Below, in pieces: positions 49,914-61,830 of a stretch of DNA of 64,000 bases; within the stretch, counting starts at the first letter, position 1, and each line of letters begins with the position of its first letter. The position numbers were made by a program, and so were the translations under genes. The stretch covers positions 24,059,375-24,123,374 of the forward strand of contig CAIIXF020000005.1 in the NCBI GenBank assembly GCA_903813345.2, written 5' to 3'. Source of the DNA: Owenia fusiformis (lineage: Eukaryota > Annelida > Polychaeta > Sabellida > Oweniidae). The notes beneath the pieces are model-generated. The model saw nothing but the letters and a program-made list of their open reading frames with translations. It did no database searches and had not been told where the DNA came from.

Positions 49914-52514
49914 ATGGATAGTGCTGGTGATCTCTCGGCCGTAGTCGACCCATCCAACTCTCAGGGTGAGGCAGGAGTGGCAGCCATGGCTACCCCACCT
50001 GTGGATACCTTACAGAACAATGCAACATTCGTTGAGACCAGTGTGGGTCATATGGCTAGTAGAGCTGGATTCTTGGCTCTCTTCATCATCGTGGCATTCA
50101 TTGGGAACAGTATGATCCTTGCTACTATAGTACAGAGCAGGCGCTTGAGGATTACTGTATTAAATCTACTGATAATTAACATGTCTGTGGTGAACCTGCT
50201 GCAATGTGTGTGTAACCTACCTCTTATTCTGGGCTCTACTATTACTGAGACCTGGGACTATGGGAGTGCTGTATGCCAGTTGAATGCATTCTTAATGACA
50301 ATGTTCAGTATTGTTACCATGCTCGGACTTACAATAATGGCTATTGATCGCTATTTAGCTGTTCTGGATCCTGAAAAGTATGCAGTGAGAGTAACTGTTA
50401 CACGGATTAATTATATAATACCTTTCACATGGATTCAATCTGCTGCTTTCTCAATGCCTCTAGTGATCAATGCAGATAGTTCAGCTGTATTTCCATATAG
50501 ATACCACTGTTCGCTGGCAGAAAGTTCATCTCTCTTATATATTGCACTAACATCAATTTTCTGCTACATCATACCACTAGCAATAATTGTGATCTTCTAT
50601 ATCTGTATCATAAAGACTGGTATTAAGACCAAACTGAGACAGCGTCAGGCACTCACCTCTAGCCATATCACAGAGGAAATGATGCCTTCTCCAGCTCTAA
50701 TGGTCCAGCTTCATACCTCTATATATGTAGGATTGCTGTTCATTTTTTGGTGTGCTTTAGAGGGCCCTTATTTAACCCTGAGTTACATAGAACAGTATAG
50801 GAATAGTAAAGAGATTCAAGAAAATGACTCATTGTACATTAAGTTTGAATACCCATGGGAACTTGATATGGGATTCACTTGGATAAAACTCAGCTATCCC
50901 ACTGTCCTACCATTTATAACATTTATCTGGCGTAAGGATATTTGGCAAAAATTGAAAAACTTTATTCTTTGTCGTAAGAGTAATGTTATCAATGATGCCT
51001 CTCCTAACGATGACATTGAGGAGGAAGTTGACAGAGATGAAGGTGACAAACGTAAAGTAATATATAAGGAGGAGAATCATAAAAGCTACCAGGTGCCAGT
51101 GTTGTTTGCCACAGCCAATGGTCTCCATATTCAGACATACGACCATGACTCTGAAGATACTCTCTCAGATACAGGGTACTTCTATGCAGATATGACATCA
51201 AAATCAAATGATATAAAAGTATTGAAGTCACGTAAGTGTGATGTTAATGGGTCTCAGGATATGCACGCTGACACAAGTGACTATGACTCAAATAATGATG
51301 ATATGGAACCATTTAAAAGTTCTAAACAGAAACAAGTCTTCTCAAAGACTGCTGTGCCTAGGTTGTTCATCGAATCTTCAGATAGTGATCGGCCTGTTAT
51401 AAGTAGTCCAGACGGACAAAAGAGAACATCCCCTCGCAATATTGTATCTGATTCGGGGGTTGACACACTCAGTGATTCAAATAAAGGGAAGAAGATACGG
51501 AAAAAGTCATCAGAAGAAAAAATTGAGAACATTGTAACTGATGATATTAAAGATTCTAAAGAGGAGGAGGGTGATAACGATGAAAACCGTGACTCTGGTA
51601 GAGGAACAGGGAAGAGAAGTAACAAAGTAAGAGGACAACTACAGGATATAAATGACCAATATCATGCTAAAAGGGATAATCGTAATTTACCAAATCAGGT
51701 ATCCGATGCTACATCTACTCAAATTGGAGATGCAATCAAAGACTCTGACAATCATGCAGCTACCATAGCAGATAGCAACGAAACTACAGAATCTCTTAAG
51801 AATGAAACACCAACCAAAGGTAAAGTAAAAAAGAAAAAAAGAAGTAAAGGACAATCATCAAATAATGTTGAACTTAGCAATTTGAAAGACAAAAATGTGC
51901 AAGATAGTATTGAAGTAGAAAAAGACATTGATAATAAGGCTCATAAAAGACCTCCAGCCCGTCTGAAACCTTTAGACCATAAAGTACATAGATCTGATGT
52001 AGAAAGTGATATTATCTCTATGAAGGTGCCTCTATCACATGTTAATGATGCTCAAGACAATACCCTCATATCTGCTCAACCCCAATCCCCAAAGCCTGTT
52101 AAATCTGCTCAAAGTAAACACAAGAGATCCGTTTCTAAAACTGAATCTTTTGAAGCTGGTAGTGACACTGTTGAACTGAAACAAAAACGACCTCACCGAC
52201 GACATCGGTCTGGTTCGGAGCCAGAGAGCCCAAGAGAAAAGGACAAAGAAAGGAGACATAAGGCTGCTGTTGATGAAAGTCCCAGGTCAAGGGAACATAG
52301 AAGACAGAAATCAGGTTCTGGGCCTGAAAGCCAAAGAGACAAAGACAACCTTAAAGTTAAAGATAGTGATAAAGACAGTAAGGTAAAAGACAATGCTAAA
52401 GATGTCAACAAACTTGGAGAGAGCAGATCAAGAAGTGGAAGTGCCACACGTTTGAAGAAGAAAACTCGGACAGAGAGTACTCAAGAACTGTTACTTGATA
52501 CATCACCAAGGTAA
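49914..52514 (+). CDS. Orphan class A GPCR with long charged tail, single coding exon
   Basis: An 866-aa protein with seven predicted membrane helices in residues about 51-340, and a long cytoplasmic tail. Rhodopsin-family marks: GN in TM1 (N65), the C121/C199 disulphide pair, DRY at 145-147, W173 in TM4 and P221 in TM5. The N-terminus (1-50) carries an N-glycosylation sequon (NAT, 36-38). Switch residues are unusual: the TM2 Asp is N94, the TM6 tryptophan of CWxP is E283 (LEGP), and NPxxY reads LPFIT (332-336). Helix 8 is RKDIWQKLKN. The tail (about 355-866) is Ser/Asp/Glu/Lys-rich, probably disordered, with basic-Ser runs such as RSRSGS near the end. The start is fixed by an in-frame TAG at 49902 and a good Kozak context. 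I cannot assign a ligand or a named orphan subfamily; the G protein-coupled receptor call itself is firm. Confidence 0.9.
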   Translation: MDSAGDLSAVVDPSNSQGEAGVAAMATPPVDTLQNNATFVETSVGHMASRAGFLALFIIVAFIGNSMILATIVQSRRLRITVLNLLIINMSVVNLLQCVCNLPLILGSTITETWDYGSAVCQLNAFLMTMFSIVTMLGLTIMAIDRYLAVLDPEKYAVRVTVTRINYIIPFTWIQSAAFSMPLVINADSSAVFPYRYHCSLAESSSLLYIALTSIFCYIIPLAIIVIFYICIIKTGIKTKLRQRQALTSSHITEEMMPSPALMVQLHTSIYVGLLFIFWCALEGPYLTLSYIEQYRNSKEIQENDSLYIKFEYPWELDMGFTWIKLSYPTVLPFITFIWRKDIWQKLKNFILCRKSNVINDASPNDDIEEEVDRDEGDKRKVIYKEENHKSYQVPVLFATANGLHIQTYDHDSEDTLSDTGYFYADMTSKSNDIKVLKSRKCDVNGSQDMHADTSDYDSNNDDMEPFKSSKQKQVFSKTAVPRLFIESSDSDRPVISSPDGQKRTSPRNIVSDSGVDTLSDSNKGKKIRKKSSEEKIENIVTDDIKDSKEEEGDNDENRDSGRGTGKRSNKVRGQLQDINDQYHAKRDNRNLPNQVSDATSTQIGDAIKDSDNHAATIADSNETTESLKNETPTKGKVKKKKRSKGQSSNNVELSNLKDKNVQDSIEVEKDIDNKAHKRPPARLKPLDHKVHRSDVESDIISMKVPLSHVNDAQDNTLISAQPQSPKPVKSAQSKHKRSVSKTESFEAGSDTVELKQKRPHRRHRSGSEPESPREKDKERRHKAAVDESPRSREHRRQKSGSGPESQRDKDNLKVKDSDKDSKVKDNAKDVNKLGESRSRSGSATRLKKKTRTESTQELLLDTSPR

Positions 52515-52660
52515 CAATGCATAATTGTTAGACAACAGGAGCTGGTCAAGGTGAGTAATGTTATAAACTCAACATGATTACATTCTAACTAGGAAATTCA
52601 ATTAGATATGAAATGTTTAGCAATCCTTTGTATCCCACTGAAAGATTTAATCTAAATAAA
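52508..52660 (+). promoter_or_regulatory. GPCR 3' end: overlapping donors and a polyadenylation signal
   Basis: The stop codon lies inside a donor-like sequence (CCAAG|GTAACA, GT at 52511). A stronger donor, CAAG|GTGAGT, has its GT at 52551, 36 nt after the stop. An AATAAA hexamer lies at 52655-52660. The simplest reading is a short unspliced 3' UTR ending near 52.68 kb. The alternatives are a 3'-UTR intron, or an isoform with another C-terminus if the first donor is used. Confidence 0.4.
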
Positions 52661-54650
52661 AGTAAAAATGGGTATTACAAGTCTGAATTTGATATAGCCT
52701 ACTATTGATTTGGCCATTGATTATTACACCTAATCCTTCTTGTATACCTACGGTATTCAAAATGAATGTGGACACAGTCAATACGAGCCAGGTTCAACTT
52801 GGAAATTTGAATACATTTGCAAACTATGACTGGATAATGTTAGGATATATTTGACAGGCAGCCTGCAATTTTATACTTCAAAATGAATGACTCATAATTA
52901 TAAACATTGTGTACACTTTTTTGTTGTGTTATTGGACAGGAGTAAAATATCATTCGAAGGGATTTCCACAATATTTTAAAATTCAGATCACCTTTCAGTC
53001 TTACTTTTATTTTGGTACCAATATGTATTTCGAGTTATGATAACAGATCTTGCCTGGACTACCACTGTTACAATCATGTATTGCAGAATTAATAAATGTG
53101 AAATCACAACCTGTGAATTGTGCAAATTTCTGAAAATTTGCTCTATTATCACATTCTGATTTAGTGGGAGAGAATGGAACCTTTTTATTATCAATTGATT
53201 GCAAGTTCTGATTGTAAGCCATAATTTACCATGATTATCACATCATTATTTTGAACCATGGGAGAGACAAATTATTTACTATTTTTTTGCTTTTGCTTTA
53301 ACATGTGCATTCCCAAGTAGTGGTGAATATTATACTGCTGCATATTTTCTCCTGGGATTTGACATTCCCCACGATGTTTGTGATGTAGTAAAAGCATTCT
53401 AGTTTTACTGAATAAATGTGGCACTTTTTCATAAGCTGACATTCCGCTTGCTATTTGGGTTTTGTGGAATGTCACTTTACTGAAATATTTGTATAATATT
53501 CCTTAATTCATATTCAAATGATGATCATGAAAAAAGAACATATTTATGCAGCACCTTGAAACCAATCTTGAAATCATTTTTATATTGTTGAGTTTAATCG
53601 TTGATTTCTGCCTTTTCATAATAATGGATTTTGGAAAAGCAGATTTTCTTTTACAGTGGTTGAAGGGGTTCTGTTGTACAAATTATGTCACTAAGCCCCA
53701 TCTAATCTCAAATCTGGGCTTGGACTTTTATATTATCACAATTGTTTCCATTAATATCATTGGCATTTCTCAGATTAGGATGTAGACGATAAAGAGACTG
53801 AAAGGTGGGGTCTTAAAGAAAAAATAATACAAGATATGATACGATATGATTCTTTTTATTTTATTTATTTATTTTTTGTTAAATTCCTACCCTGCGTGCA
53901 GAGTCTAGTTAAACTGAAGACGAAGCTCTCTTTTAAGAAGTGAAGTCAAACGAATGCAAAGGGTATTAAATTCCATAACTCACACAAAAAATTAAGAGGG
54001 ACGTATCAGTGCAGGGGTTTCATTAGCAGCAGGCGACAAGTGATTTTCACCGGTTGTTTTCACAAAATAGCCTGTTGATTTTAGGGACTTTTCCATGTTA
54101 AAGTTGTACTAAAACCAATTTCAGTAGAATTATCTTGTATTTAGCACAAATAAAATCCCTTTTATATTATTTTGAATATAAAGCTTGTGCTATTTCCCCA
54201 CACAACACAATTTATTAAGATAAGACTGTCAACCTCTGAAATGTTCTTATTTTGTGCACTTTTTGAGGTGTGCCAAGTTATTCCTGCGCTAAATTGAAAA
54301 GTTCTTGTTGCAAACTACTACGAAGGCGGAACCAAAGTAGAAATATACATCAGTAAATGACATTCGCATGCATTCCAATAGCCAATAGCCATTGTTTCAA
54401 CCACACATATGTTATTTCATGTGACGTAAAATTTCTGCTTTGAAAATTAAATCAGTTTTGCCGCGAAAACAGACTAGTGCTGATTTTATATCCCGATATC
54501 ATGATAAAATGAACTTTTGGAATTGTTTGATGGTTCACCATCGTAAAGTGTGGACTTCATACGGTAAGATAGCATAAATATATCTAAATCGAGTAAAATG
54601 GTTTGAGTACAACTTTAAATTTATGATTTTCATTAATTCTGCCTATTCTT
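52661..54650. other. Downstream of GPCR, nothing recognised
   Basis: AT-rich DNA with chance frames up to 79 codons. No family match, splice pairing or element ends noted. Confidence 0.45.
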
Positions 54651-55930
54651 AGCTCACATGGTGAGCTTTTGCAATCACTCACTTGTCCGTCTGTCTGTCC
54701 GTGCGTCCGTCCGTCAACAATAGTGGCATGTTTTTTATAAAACCTCTGTCGATAGGATTCCCGTTTTAAGTTATTTCTGTTCAACATCAATACAGAACCT
54801 CCCCTATGACTCCTGGTTCAAAAGCTCGCCTATTTTCAAAATGGCCACCATTTTTGTCTTGCATTCTAGTTAACATTGATTTGTCCATCTGACTCGCGAA
54901 ATCCACTTTTCCGTCAACAATAGTGGCACGTTTTAAAACCTCTGTCAATAGGATTCCAGTTTTAAGTTATTTCTGTTCAATATCAATACAGAAAACTCAT
55001 CTACGACTCCTGATTCAACAGCTCGCCTATTTTCAAAATGGCCGCCATTTTTGTCTCGCAAAATTCACTTTTGACCCATTTTCTAGCTTTACAAATAATT
55101 TCAGGTGACCTGCATTGTAAAAATCCATGTCATGTCCATGTGAAGAGTAGTTGTATGAAATAATTTTGTTACAAAAAATCAGCAAAAATTATATCTGTTT
55201 TTTTTTTTTTTTTCAGCCATTTTAGTTAACATTGATTTGTCCATCTGTTTTGCGAAATCCACTTTTGGACCATTTGCCTTGAAACCTCTATCGATAGGAT
55301 TTCAGATTTAAGTTAATTTTGTTCAACATCAATACAAAAAACTCCTCTATGACTCCTGGTTCAAAATCTCGCCTATTTTCAAAATGGTCGCCATTTTTGT
55401 CTCACGAAATTCACTTTTGGCCCATTTCCTAGGTTTACAAATAATTTCAGGTGTCCTGCATTGTAAAAAGCCATCTCACTGTGAAGAGTAGTTGTATGAA
55501 ACAATTTTGTTACAAAAACTGGTCAAAAAATTACATCCGTTTTTTTATTTTTAGCCATTTAGTTAACATTGATTTGTCCATCTGTCTCGCGAAATCCTCT
55601 TTTGGACCATTTGCCTTAAAACCTCTATTGATAGGATTCCAGTTTAAAGTTATTTTGTTCAACATCAATACAAAGAACTCCCCTATGACTCCTGGTTCAA
55701 AAGCTCGCCTATTTTCAAAATGGTCGCCATTTTTGTCTCGTGGAATTCACTTTAGGCCCATTTCTTAGCTTTACAAATAATTCCACTTGTCCTGCATTGT
55801 AAAAAGCCATGTCTTTGTAAAGAGCTGTATAAAATAATTTTGTTTCAAAAAGCCGGCAAAAAATTATATCGTTTTTTTTTATTTGTTGTCATTTTAGCCA
55901 TCATTCACTTTTGAGCAACACCATGTGAGC
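54651..55930. mobile_element. 1.3-kb element with internal ~340-bp tandem units
   Basis: The ends are short inverted repeats (AGCTCACATGGTGAGC on the left, CACCATGTGAGC on the right). Inside are four units containing AACCTCTGTCGATAGGATTC, TATGACTCCTGGTTCAAAAG and TTTTCAAAATGGCCGCCATT. The AACCTCT landmark occurs at 54741, 54937, 55282 and 55619. The left end has a GTCCGTCTGTCTGTCCGTG run, common in repeats of marine invertebrates. No coding capacity. Confidence 0.7.
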
Positions 55931-56341
55931 CCAGTACCCATGGTACTATTTTTTTAAATTTATTTAGCCTTGTTGTGAGAAATTTGTGTGATACCCCTGC
56001 AGTCTATTAAGCTCTGTCAAACCAAATTCCATTAAAAAATCCCATGGAAAACTGAAAATTGTAACTTTTATGTTGTCAAAATGGCAGGAAATTCAATTAC
56101 ATTTTCAGTGATTAGAGATGATATTATTGTAATAAGAATAGTTTCAATCAATGCAAGGACATTTAAGCAACCTATATTGATCATTGAAATTCATTTTCAG
56201 AAGTTCGACCCACAGTATTAATATAAGTAAGGTCTGAATAAACAAATTGGTAACTTTCACTTTCAGTGTTTGGAAACTGGAATTCAAATCCATAACAGTT
56301 TATTCATTTGAGAAAACCGTTGCATAACCATGGATGGAAAT

Positions 56342-58454
56342 CACGGGATGTCATCGCCTGATTTGGTCAATGTTAGGGAGCAGGTCGTTTTTACAATAAA
56401 TTTCAATATTTTCACACAAAATATTTTTTTACTGAAAAACTGCTCATTCGCAGAGAAAATGTACTAGCACATGCAATGACAATGTCAATCACGCTTCTGT
56501 ACTAAATTCGGCGGAAGTCTTTTATAATCTAATACGAAGTTACTAAAAAAGGCGCGAACGCCCTACACTCAAAATGATCGTTTTTCCATTATAACTTTTT
56601 AACGTAATTTAACGAAGGCTTCTAATTATTATCCAAGATAGTCTAAATACTGATTAAAATATTTCTTACTTCAAACAGATACGCCGTCTTTTATTCAATT
56701 TTTTAAAAAATAATAAAAAATAACTCTTGTCAATGTTAGGGAGCAGTCAATGTTAGGGAGCAAAATGATTTTATCAGAATATTAAAAATGTAGCAAATGG
56801 CCATTTAAAATATGTATGGCATTTATAAACTGAACAATTTTGTTTGTATGATTATTTGATACCCTTTGGGGAGGAAAGCGTTAAAATTGTAAGAAAATCA
56901 TTGAAAAGGTTATTTTGCATTTTTTATTTTCAGCTAAATCCTGTTTACGTTCGTTTTAGAAATATTTAGATGCGAACCATTCCTTCTTTATTCGTTGACC
57001 TCTAACTGTAAATGAATGGATGTATCGTTATATACACTTTTTGATGATGTCATCAGTTCACAATCCTAAATTGTGGATGATAAATTATCTGAACTGATAT
57101 AGGCTTGAGAAATCTCCGACATCCTTCAGTTCTATGATTTGATATTTTCCTAGTATTAAAGTAAGAGAGTTAGTCTCGCACTTATCTTTACGACCGGGTA
57201 TCACCTGATAGCTGGCACAAACGCTATGAAGGGCTCATTGCGCAGTTACATGTATGATAGTAGATTTTTACACGTATACTTCAATTTGTCAATACTCAGA
57301 CAATGCAGTATATAACCGATCTCTGTTATATGTGTACCACTTGCTAATGATACTCTAAAGCCCGGTATACACCAATGGGACAAGTTTTATTATTCTAACA
57401 TTTCTAAAATATGATTGGACAAAGTTTTAGACTTTCTTTAAGTGTTACCGGTCTATTTCAAAACAATAATTTATATACAAAGATGAGCTCATTTATTTAA
57501 ATACAATATCATGAATAAAGGGAGATGTCATGTAATTATTGTATCTGGTTAAATTGTGTATATTGTGCTGAGCAATACTGTATGCTTGTAAGGTTTATAC
57601 CAAGGGGTATAAAACAATCATACAATCTTGTCTAGTTTATAAATGACATACATGTTTGTAAAGGCCAATTACTCTGATATTCTGATAAAACCATTTCGCC
57701 CCACTGCATTGTTTGCTCCGCCACATTGATCATACTTATTTTTTATTATTTAAAAAAAATTAAAGAAAGGTGTACCTGTTTGAAGTAAGAAATATTTCAA
57801 TATGTACTGAGATTATCCATGATAATAATTAACTTTCCTTCGTCAAAAATCTTTGAGAGTCCATTTTCTGAAGTTAACAAAAATGCAAAACAATTTTTTT
57901 TATCGATTTTGTTAAATTTTGTTAAGGCAAGGGGTTTAAAATAATCATTCAAACAATATTGTTTAGTTTATAAATGCCATACATATTTTAAATGGCCATT
58001 TGCTACATTTTTAATATTCTGATAAAATCATTTTGCTCCCTAACATTGACTGCTCCCTAACATTGACAAGAGTTATTTTTTATTATTTTTTAAAAAATTG
58101 AATAAAAGACGGCGTATCTGTTTGAAGTAAGAAATATTTTAATCGGTATTTAGACTATCTTGGATAATAATTAGAAGCCTTCGTTAAATTACGTTAAAAA
58201 GTTATAATGGAAAAACGATCATTTTGAGTGTAGGGCGTTCGCGCCTTTTTTAGTAACTTCGTATTAGATTATAAAAGACTTCCGCCGAATTTCGTACAGA
58301 AGCGTGATTGACATTGTCATTGCATGTGCTAGTACATTTTCTCTGCGAATGAGCAGTTTTTCAGTAAAAAAATATTTTGTGTGAAAATATTGAAATTTAT
58401 TGTAAAAACGACCTGCTCCCTAACATTGACCAAATCAGGCGATGACATCCCGTG
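56342..58454. mobile_element. 2.1-kb element with ~590-bp terminal inverted repeats, 5-bp TSD
   Basis: The ends read CACGGGATGTCATCGCC and its reverse complement, flanked by GAAAT at 56337-56341 and 58455-58459. The arms are inverted copies out to about 56940 on the left and about 57870 on the right, more diverged inward. A 16-bp motif, TCAATGTTAGGGAGCA, occurs three times per arm: 56367, 56730 and 56747 on the left, and inverted at 58034, 58051 and 58414. A diverged direct copy of the inner right arm lies at about 57600-57840. No transposase frame is visible, so it is nonautonomous. The CAC start and 5-bp duplication fit Transib-type elements, but that is inference. Confidence 0.82.
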
Positions 58455-58459
58455 GAAAT

Positions 58460-60228
58460 GTGAGATTAAACAAATATATGCACTTGTCTCATATTGTATA
58501 TATGTAACCCTATGTTTGTTACATTACAACGTTTATATCTCAAATATTGAAGTTAGGCTAGCTGTATCTTTTATATTTTTATGTTACAGTTAAGTCACCA
58601 TGACGCATTGATAATATAAGCTGGGATTTTGTTTGATGAATGAACTTGACTTTTTTTGTGTGTTTTGTAATTTGAAACTCTTCTTGCAGGTTTTCTGACA
58701 TAATTGAGCTGACAACATATTCTTCAAAAAACCTATACAACACTTGGACTATCTGAACAGTTACACAGTACTTGAACACAATCAACAAGATCTGAGAAAA
58801 ATATTCTCATCATTGAGATATATTCATACTGAGTGCAGTAGAACTCTATGCATTGCTCAAGGAGTGGGAAAGAGAAGACAAAAAAACGATGCAAATTTAA
58901 TATTGAGAATGTATCCAAACAAGTGAAACAACCCCATCTATATATATACCATTTAATAAACTTCTTATTCAAGGAAATCATCTAAGATCAGCTATATTGT
59001 TATATTCTCCAAGATGCCGTTTGTATTACAAGGGCAATACTTGAATTCTGTTCAATATAATTGTATTGAGTTTATTCTACAATGTTTTCTTAGCTGACAA
59101 CCAGTGCCAAGTGTTCCTTTATAATTCTCTCAATGCAATAACTGTAGCTTACCAATCTCTAAGATTGTCAAGGTATGGGTTAATGAAATGTAAAATGAAA
59201 CATGATTCAGCTATAAAGACTTATTTTGAGTGAAATTAGATCTTGGAGTAATTGCATACTGCAAACAAATCAATTATCCTACTATGTGTATTTATGAAGG
59301 TTCCAATATGTAAATAAAATACATTTACATTGAGTATCTTCTAACCGATGCAGATATCAATATATTTCTGTGTATTCGAGTATGACACAGCTTTACATAC
59401 TATAAACTTTACTAATTCTCATTTTCAATCCTCACCTCTAGCATTGTTAAGATGCTAAAATGAGGAATGTGTCTTCGGAAAATATTGCATACATCTAAAA
59501 ATAAAGTGAGAATAATAAAGGAACATTTCCTGGCTATTTGGCTATCATTCTAGTTTGGTCTGGTACTCAGTCGCATCAATAATCAGAATTTTGGTTTGTT
59601 ATGGGATGATGTACCAAGTCACAGAACTTCGTCAAATTACTTTTTCTCAGAACTTATTGATCAACTTGGTTTATGAAACAATGCCTCTTTTATACATTAG
59701 TTTATTGCAGAAATTCTTTGGACCCCCTGTAAATGCATTCAATAGAAAATGATATAATCTACAATATTGTCCTCATGTTTAAGTACATGTATATAGTACT
59801 TTATTTTCTGTGTGTTAAGTGTATAGTACTTTAGAGCTAGAATATAAATGTTGGGTCTATTAGAACAAGGTGATTAATAGATCAATTATGATTAGATAAA
59901 TCTAAGTATGTGTACTTAGTTAAGAGTAACATTAACATGCAATACTTCATGTTATATCTAGGATTACTTAGATTTATACTATGTGTAAAATGACAATTTA
60001 GTCTTGTTTACACTATCTGATAATTTATCCGTCCAACATCTATACATTACATGGACATAACCAGGATGAGTGGGACAAGACAACTGCTTTGCCAAATTAT
60101 GCATGCTGACACTTTTTCATCTGAAACTGTGAAAATGAAGCAATTTATTTCCTTTTACACTTTAAAAATGTTGTCTTGCCTATTCATATTTGCCTGGCTA
60201 TGTCTCCGACATGTACATATTTACACAT
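58460..60228. other. Intergenic; possible noncoding exon acceptor at 58689
   Basis: A good acceptor-like sequence (TTCTTGCAG) at 58681-58689 could pair with the donor at 52551 to make a distal GPCR 3'-UTR exon, but nothing else supports it. Frames here are short and unrecognised. Confidence 0.25.
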
Positions 60229-60350
60229 TTTTATGTCACCACCAAAAAGTGGTGACATAATTTTATGGTCTACATCTTTTGTGATGGGGGTCGGTGATCA
60301 GTAGTTGGTGGTTGGCATCAGTAACAAATGGTGGTGACATTTTGCATGTT
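60229..60350 (+). repeat. ATGTCACCACC-family dispersed repeat, copy 2
   Basis: It has the same palindromic head (TTATGTCACCACCAAAAAG with TGGTGACATAA). It is followed by TTATGGTCTACA, a GGGGGTCGGTG block and AACAAATGGTGGTGACATTT, which also marks copies 3 and 4. Confidence 0.7.
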
Positions 60351-60844
60351 AATGCCTCATATCAATCTTGTTTCTAACATACATTTTCCATATTGTTAAT
60401 TCCGTCCAAGAGTATATCTTTCCTCAAATTTTGAGTGAAGTGAATTTATAATATTATACAGCACAGAACAATCTTATTTTTACTCTGGTTGTATTATTTG
60501 TGTTGTTTTAAGAAACCTTATACAGTTTTTGTTGCAAATTATTTTAGCAACACTTTTTTATTCAAAGATCTCTGCTGGGTATATAAATCATTCCAATATG
60601 GTAAATAAATGATGTCACAATATATGGACATTTAGGGAGCATCTCAAAAGTTCAATGTAAGATTACTAACTGTATTTGAACAGTTAATCTGTGACCCCCC
60701 ACCCTCATAACTGTGTTTGAGAATGCCTTATTTCGAAAGTCACACCATATCTAACATAATGTGACAGTCAATTTTTATAATTATTCCAATATTAATAATA
60801 ATTAATGACCCCCTCCCCTTGCTGTTCAAATACAGTTAATGCCG

Positions 60845-60925
60845 GACTCGACTCTATGGTGAAAGGGTTAGAATGCTGGGCTTCTGATGCCAAGGTCCTG
60901 GGTTCAATCCCAGCATGTGGCAACA
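60845..60925 (+). repeat. tRNA-like sequence, probably a SINE head
   Basis: An A-box-like TGGTGAAAGGGTTAGAA and a B box GGTTCAATCCC are separated by about 35 bp. A seven-base loop TTCTGAT lies between mostly paired TGGGC and GCCAA. The T-arm pairs imperfectly and no good acceptor stem is seen, so I call it a tRNA-derived repeat rather than a functional gene. Confidence 0.45.
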
Positions 60926-61709
60926 GGAGCCAGCTACTGTTTACTAGTACACCAGAGAGCTGTTTACGAGAGTGCTACTAACTCAAAAATTGCAACAAAG
61001 TCCATGATTTGATATGATTATTTTGCAAACATATGACCCAAAAAAAATTCTGCCCAAAGCCAGAGACCTCAGTCTGATTCTGGTATTTTTATGTGGTATT
61101 TTTTATCTCTCTTGTTATCAGAAAATCTCTGCTATGTGGAACTAAGATCTGATAATACAGACTGTTTTAGATTTTCGAATTTTGACATTTGATATTCCAT
61201 TTAAAGGTAGCATATAGAAATTATTGTAAATAAATGTCAAAATAGTAAATAACCTCAATTCTATTATATGCATCATGCTCACATGCACATTTAGGTTTTA
61301 AAATGTGGAAACATATTTGTGCCCTTTTTCATTTTATAACTTGTGTATGCCACTATGTGTGCAATCTTTTAAGTGTTAAGATTTATGAAAAAATAAATTT
61401 GGTTCTACTGGCAGTGCAAATTGCATGTCAACTATAAGAGTAATTTTTTAGATATTGGGGTAATCTCGAGTTCCTTCATCATAAGAATTATATAATAAGC
61501 CTCAGTCACAACTGCTCTGTAGCAGGCATACAGGGGCCGTAGCTTCACAAAATTGATAAAGAAAATCGACATCCTACATGGCATTAATGGTACATATTTC
61601 TCTCAATTTTGGGAAGCTATGACCGCTGTTTGGTTACCATAGATCAAATGTGACAGGCATTACTGCCTTTACTTACATCTTCATGGACATACTCTGTACA
61701 TTGGAATAA

Positions 61710-61830
61710 TTGTTTTTATGTCAACACCACAAGTGGTGCACATTGTTATAGTCTCAACTTTTTTGTGGACAGTGTTCCACAGTTGGCATCTGCAACAAAT
61801 GGTAGGTGGTGATATTTTGCATGTTATTTT
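61710..61830 (+). repeat. ATGTCACCACC-family dispersed repeat, copy 3
   Basis: A diverged head, TTTATGTCAACACCACAAG, is followed by GTTATAGTCTCAAC, TTTTTTGTGGACAGTG and AACAAATGGTAGGTGGTGAT, in the same order as copy 2. Confidence 0.6.

Noticed and set aside
50907-52447. Several minus-strand frames opposite the GPCR
   Set aside because: They are antisense shadows of the receptor tail with no independent features.
58733-58981. 82-codon minus-strand frame and an opposing 60-codon frame
   Set aside because: No recognisable domain, and both strands are open in AT-rich DNA; kept only as a possible noncoding exon region.
60845-60925. Functional tRNA gene
   Set aside because: The T-arm and acceptor stem do not pair properly; better explained as a tRNA-derived repeat.
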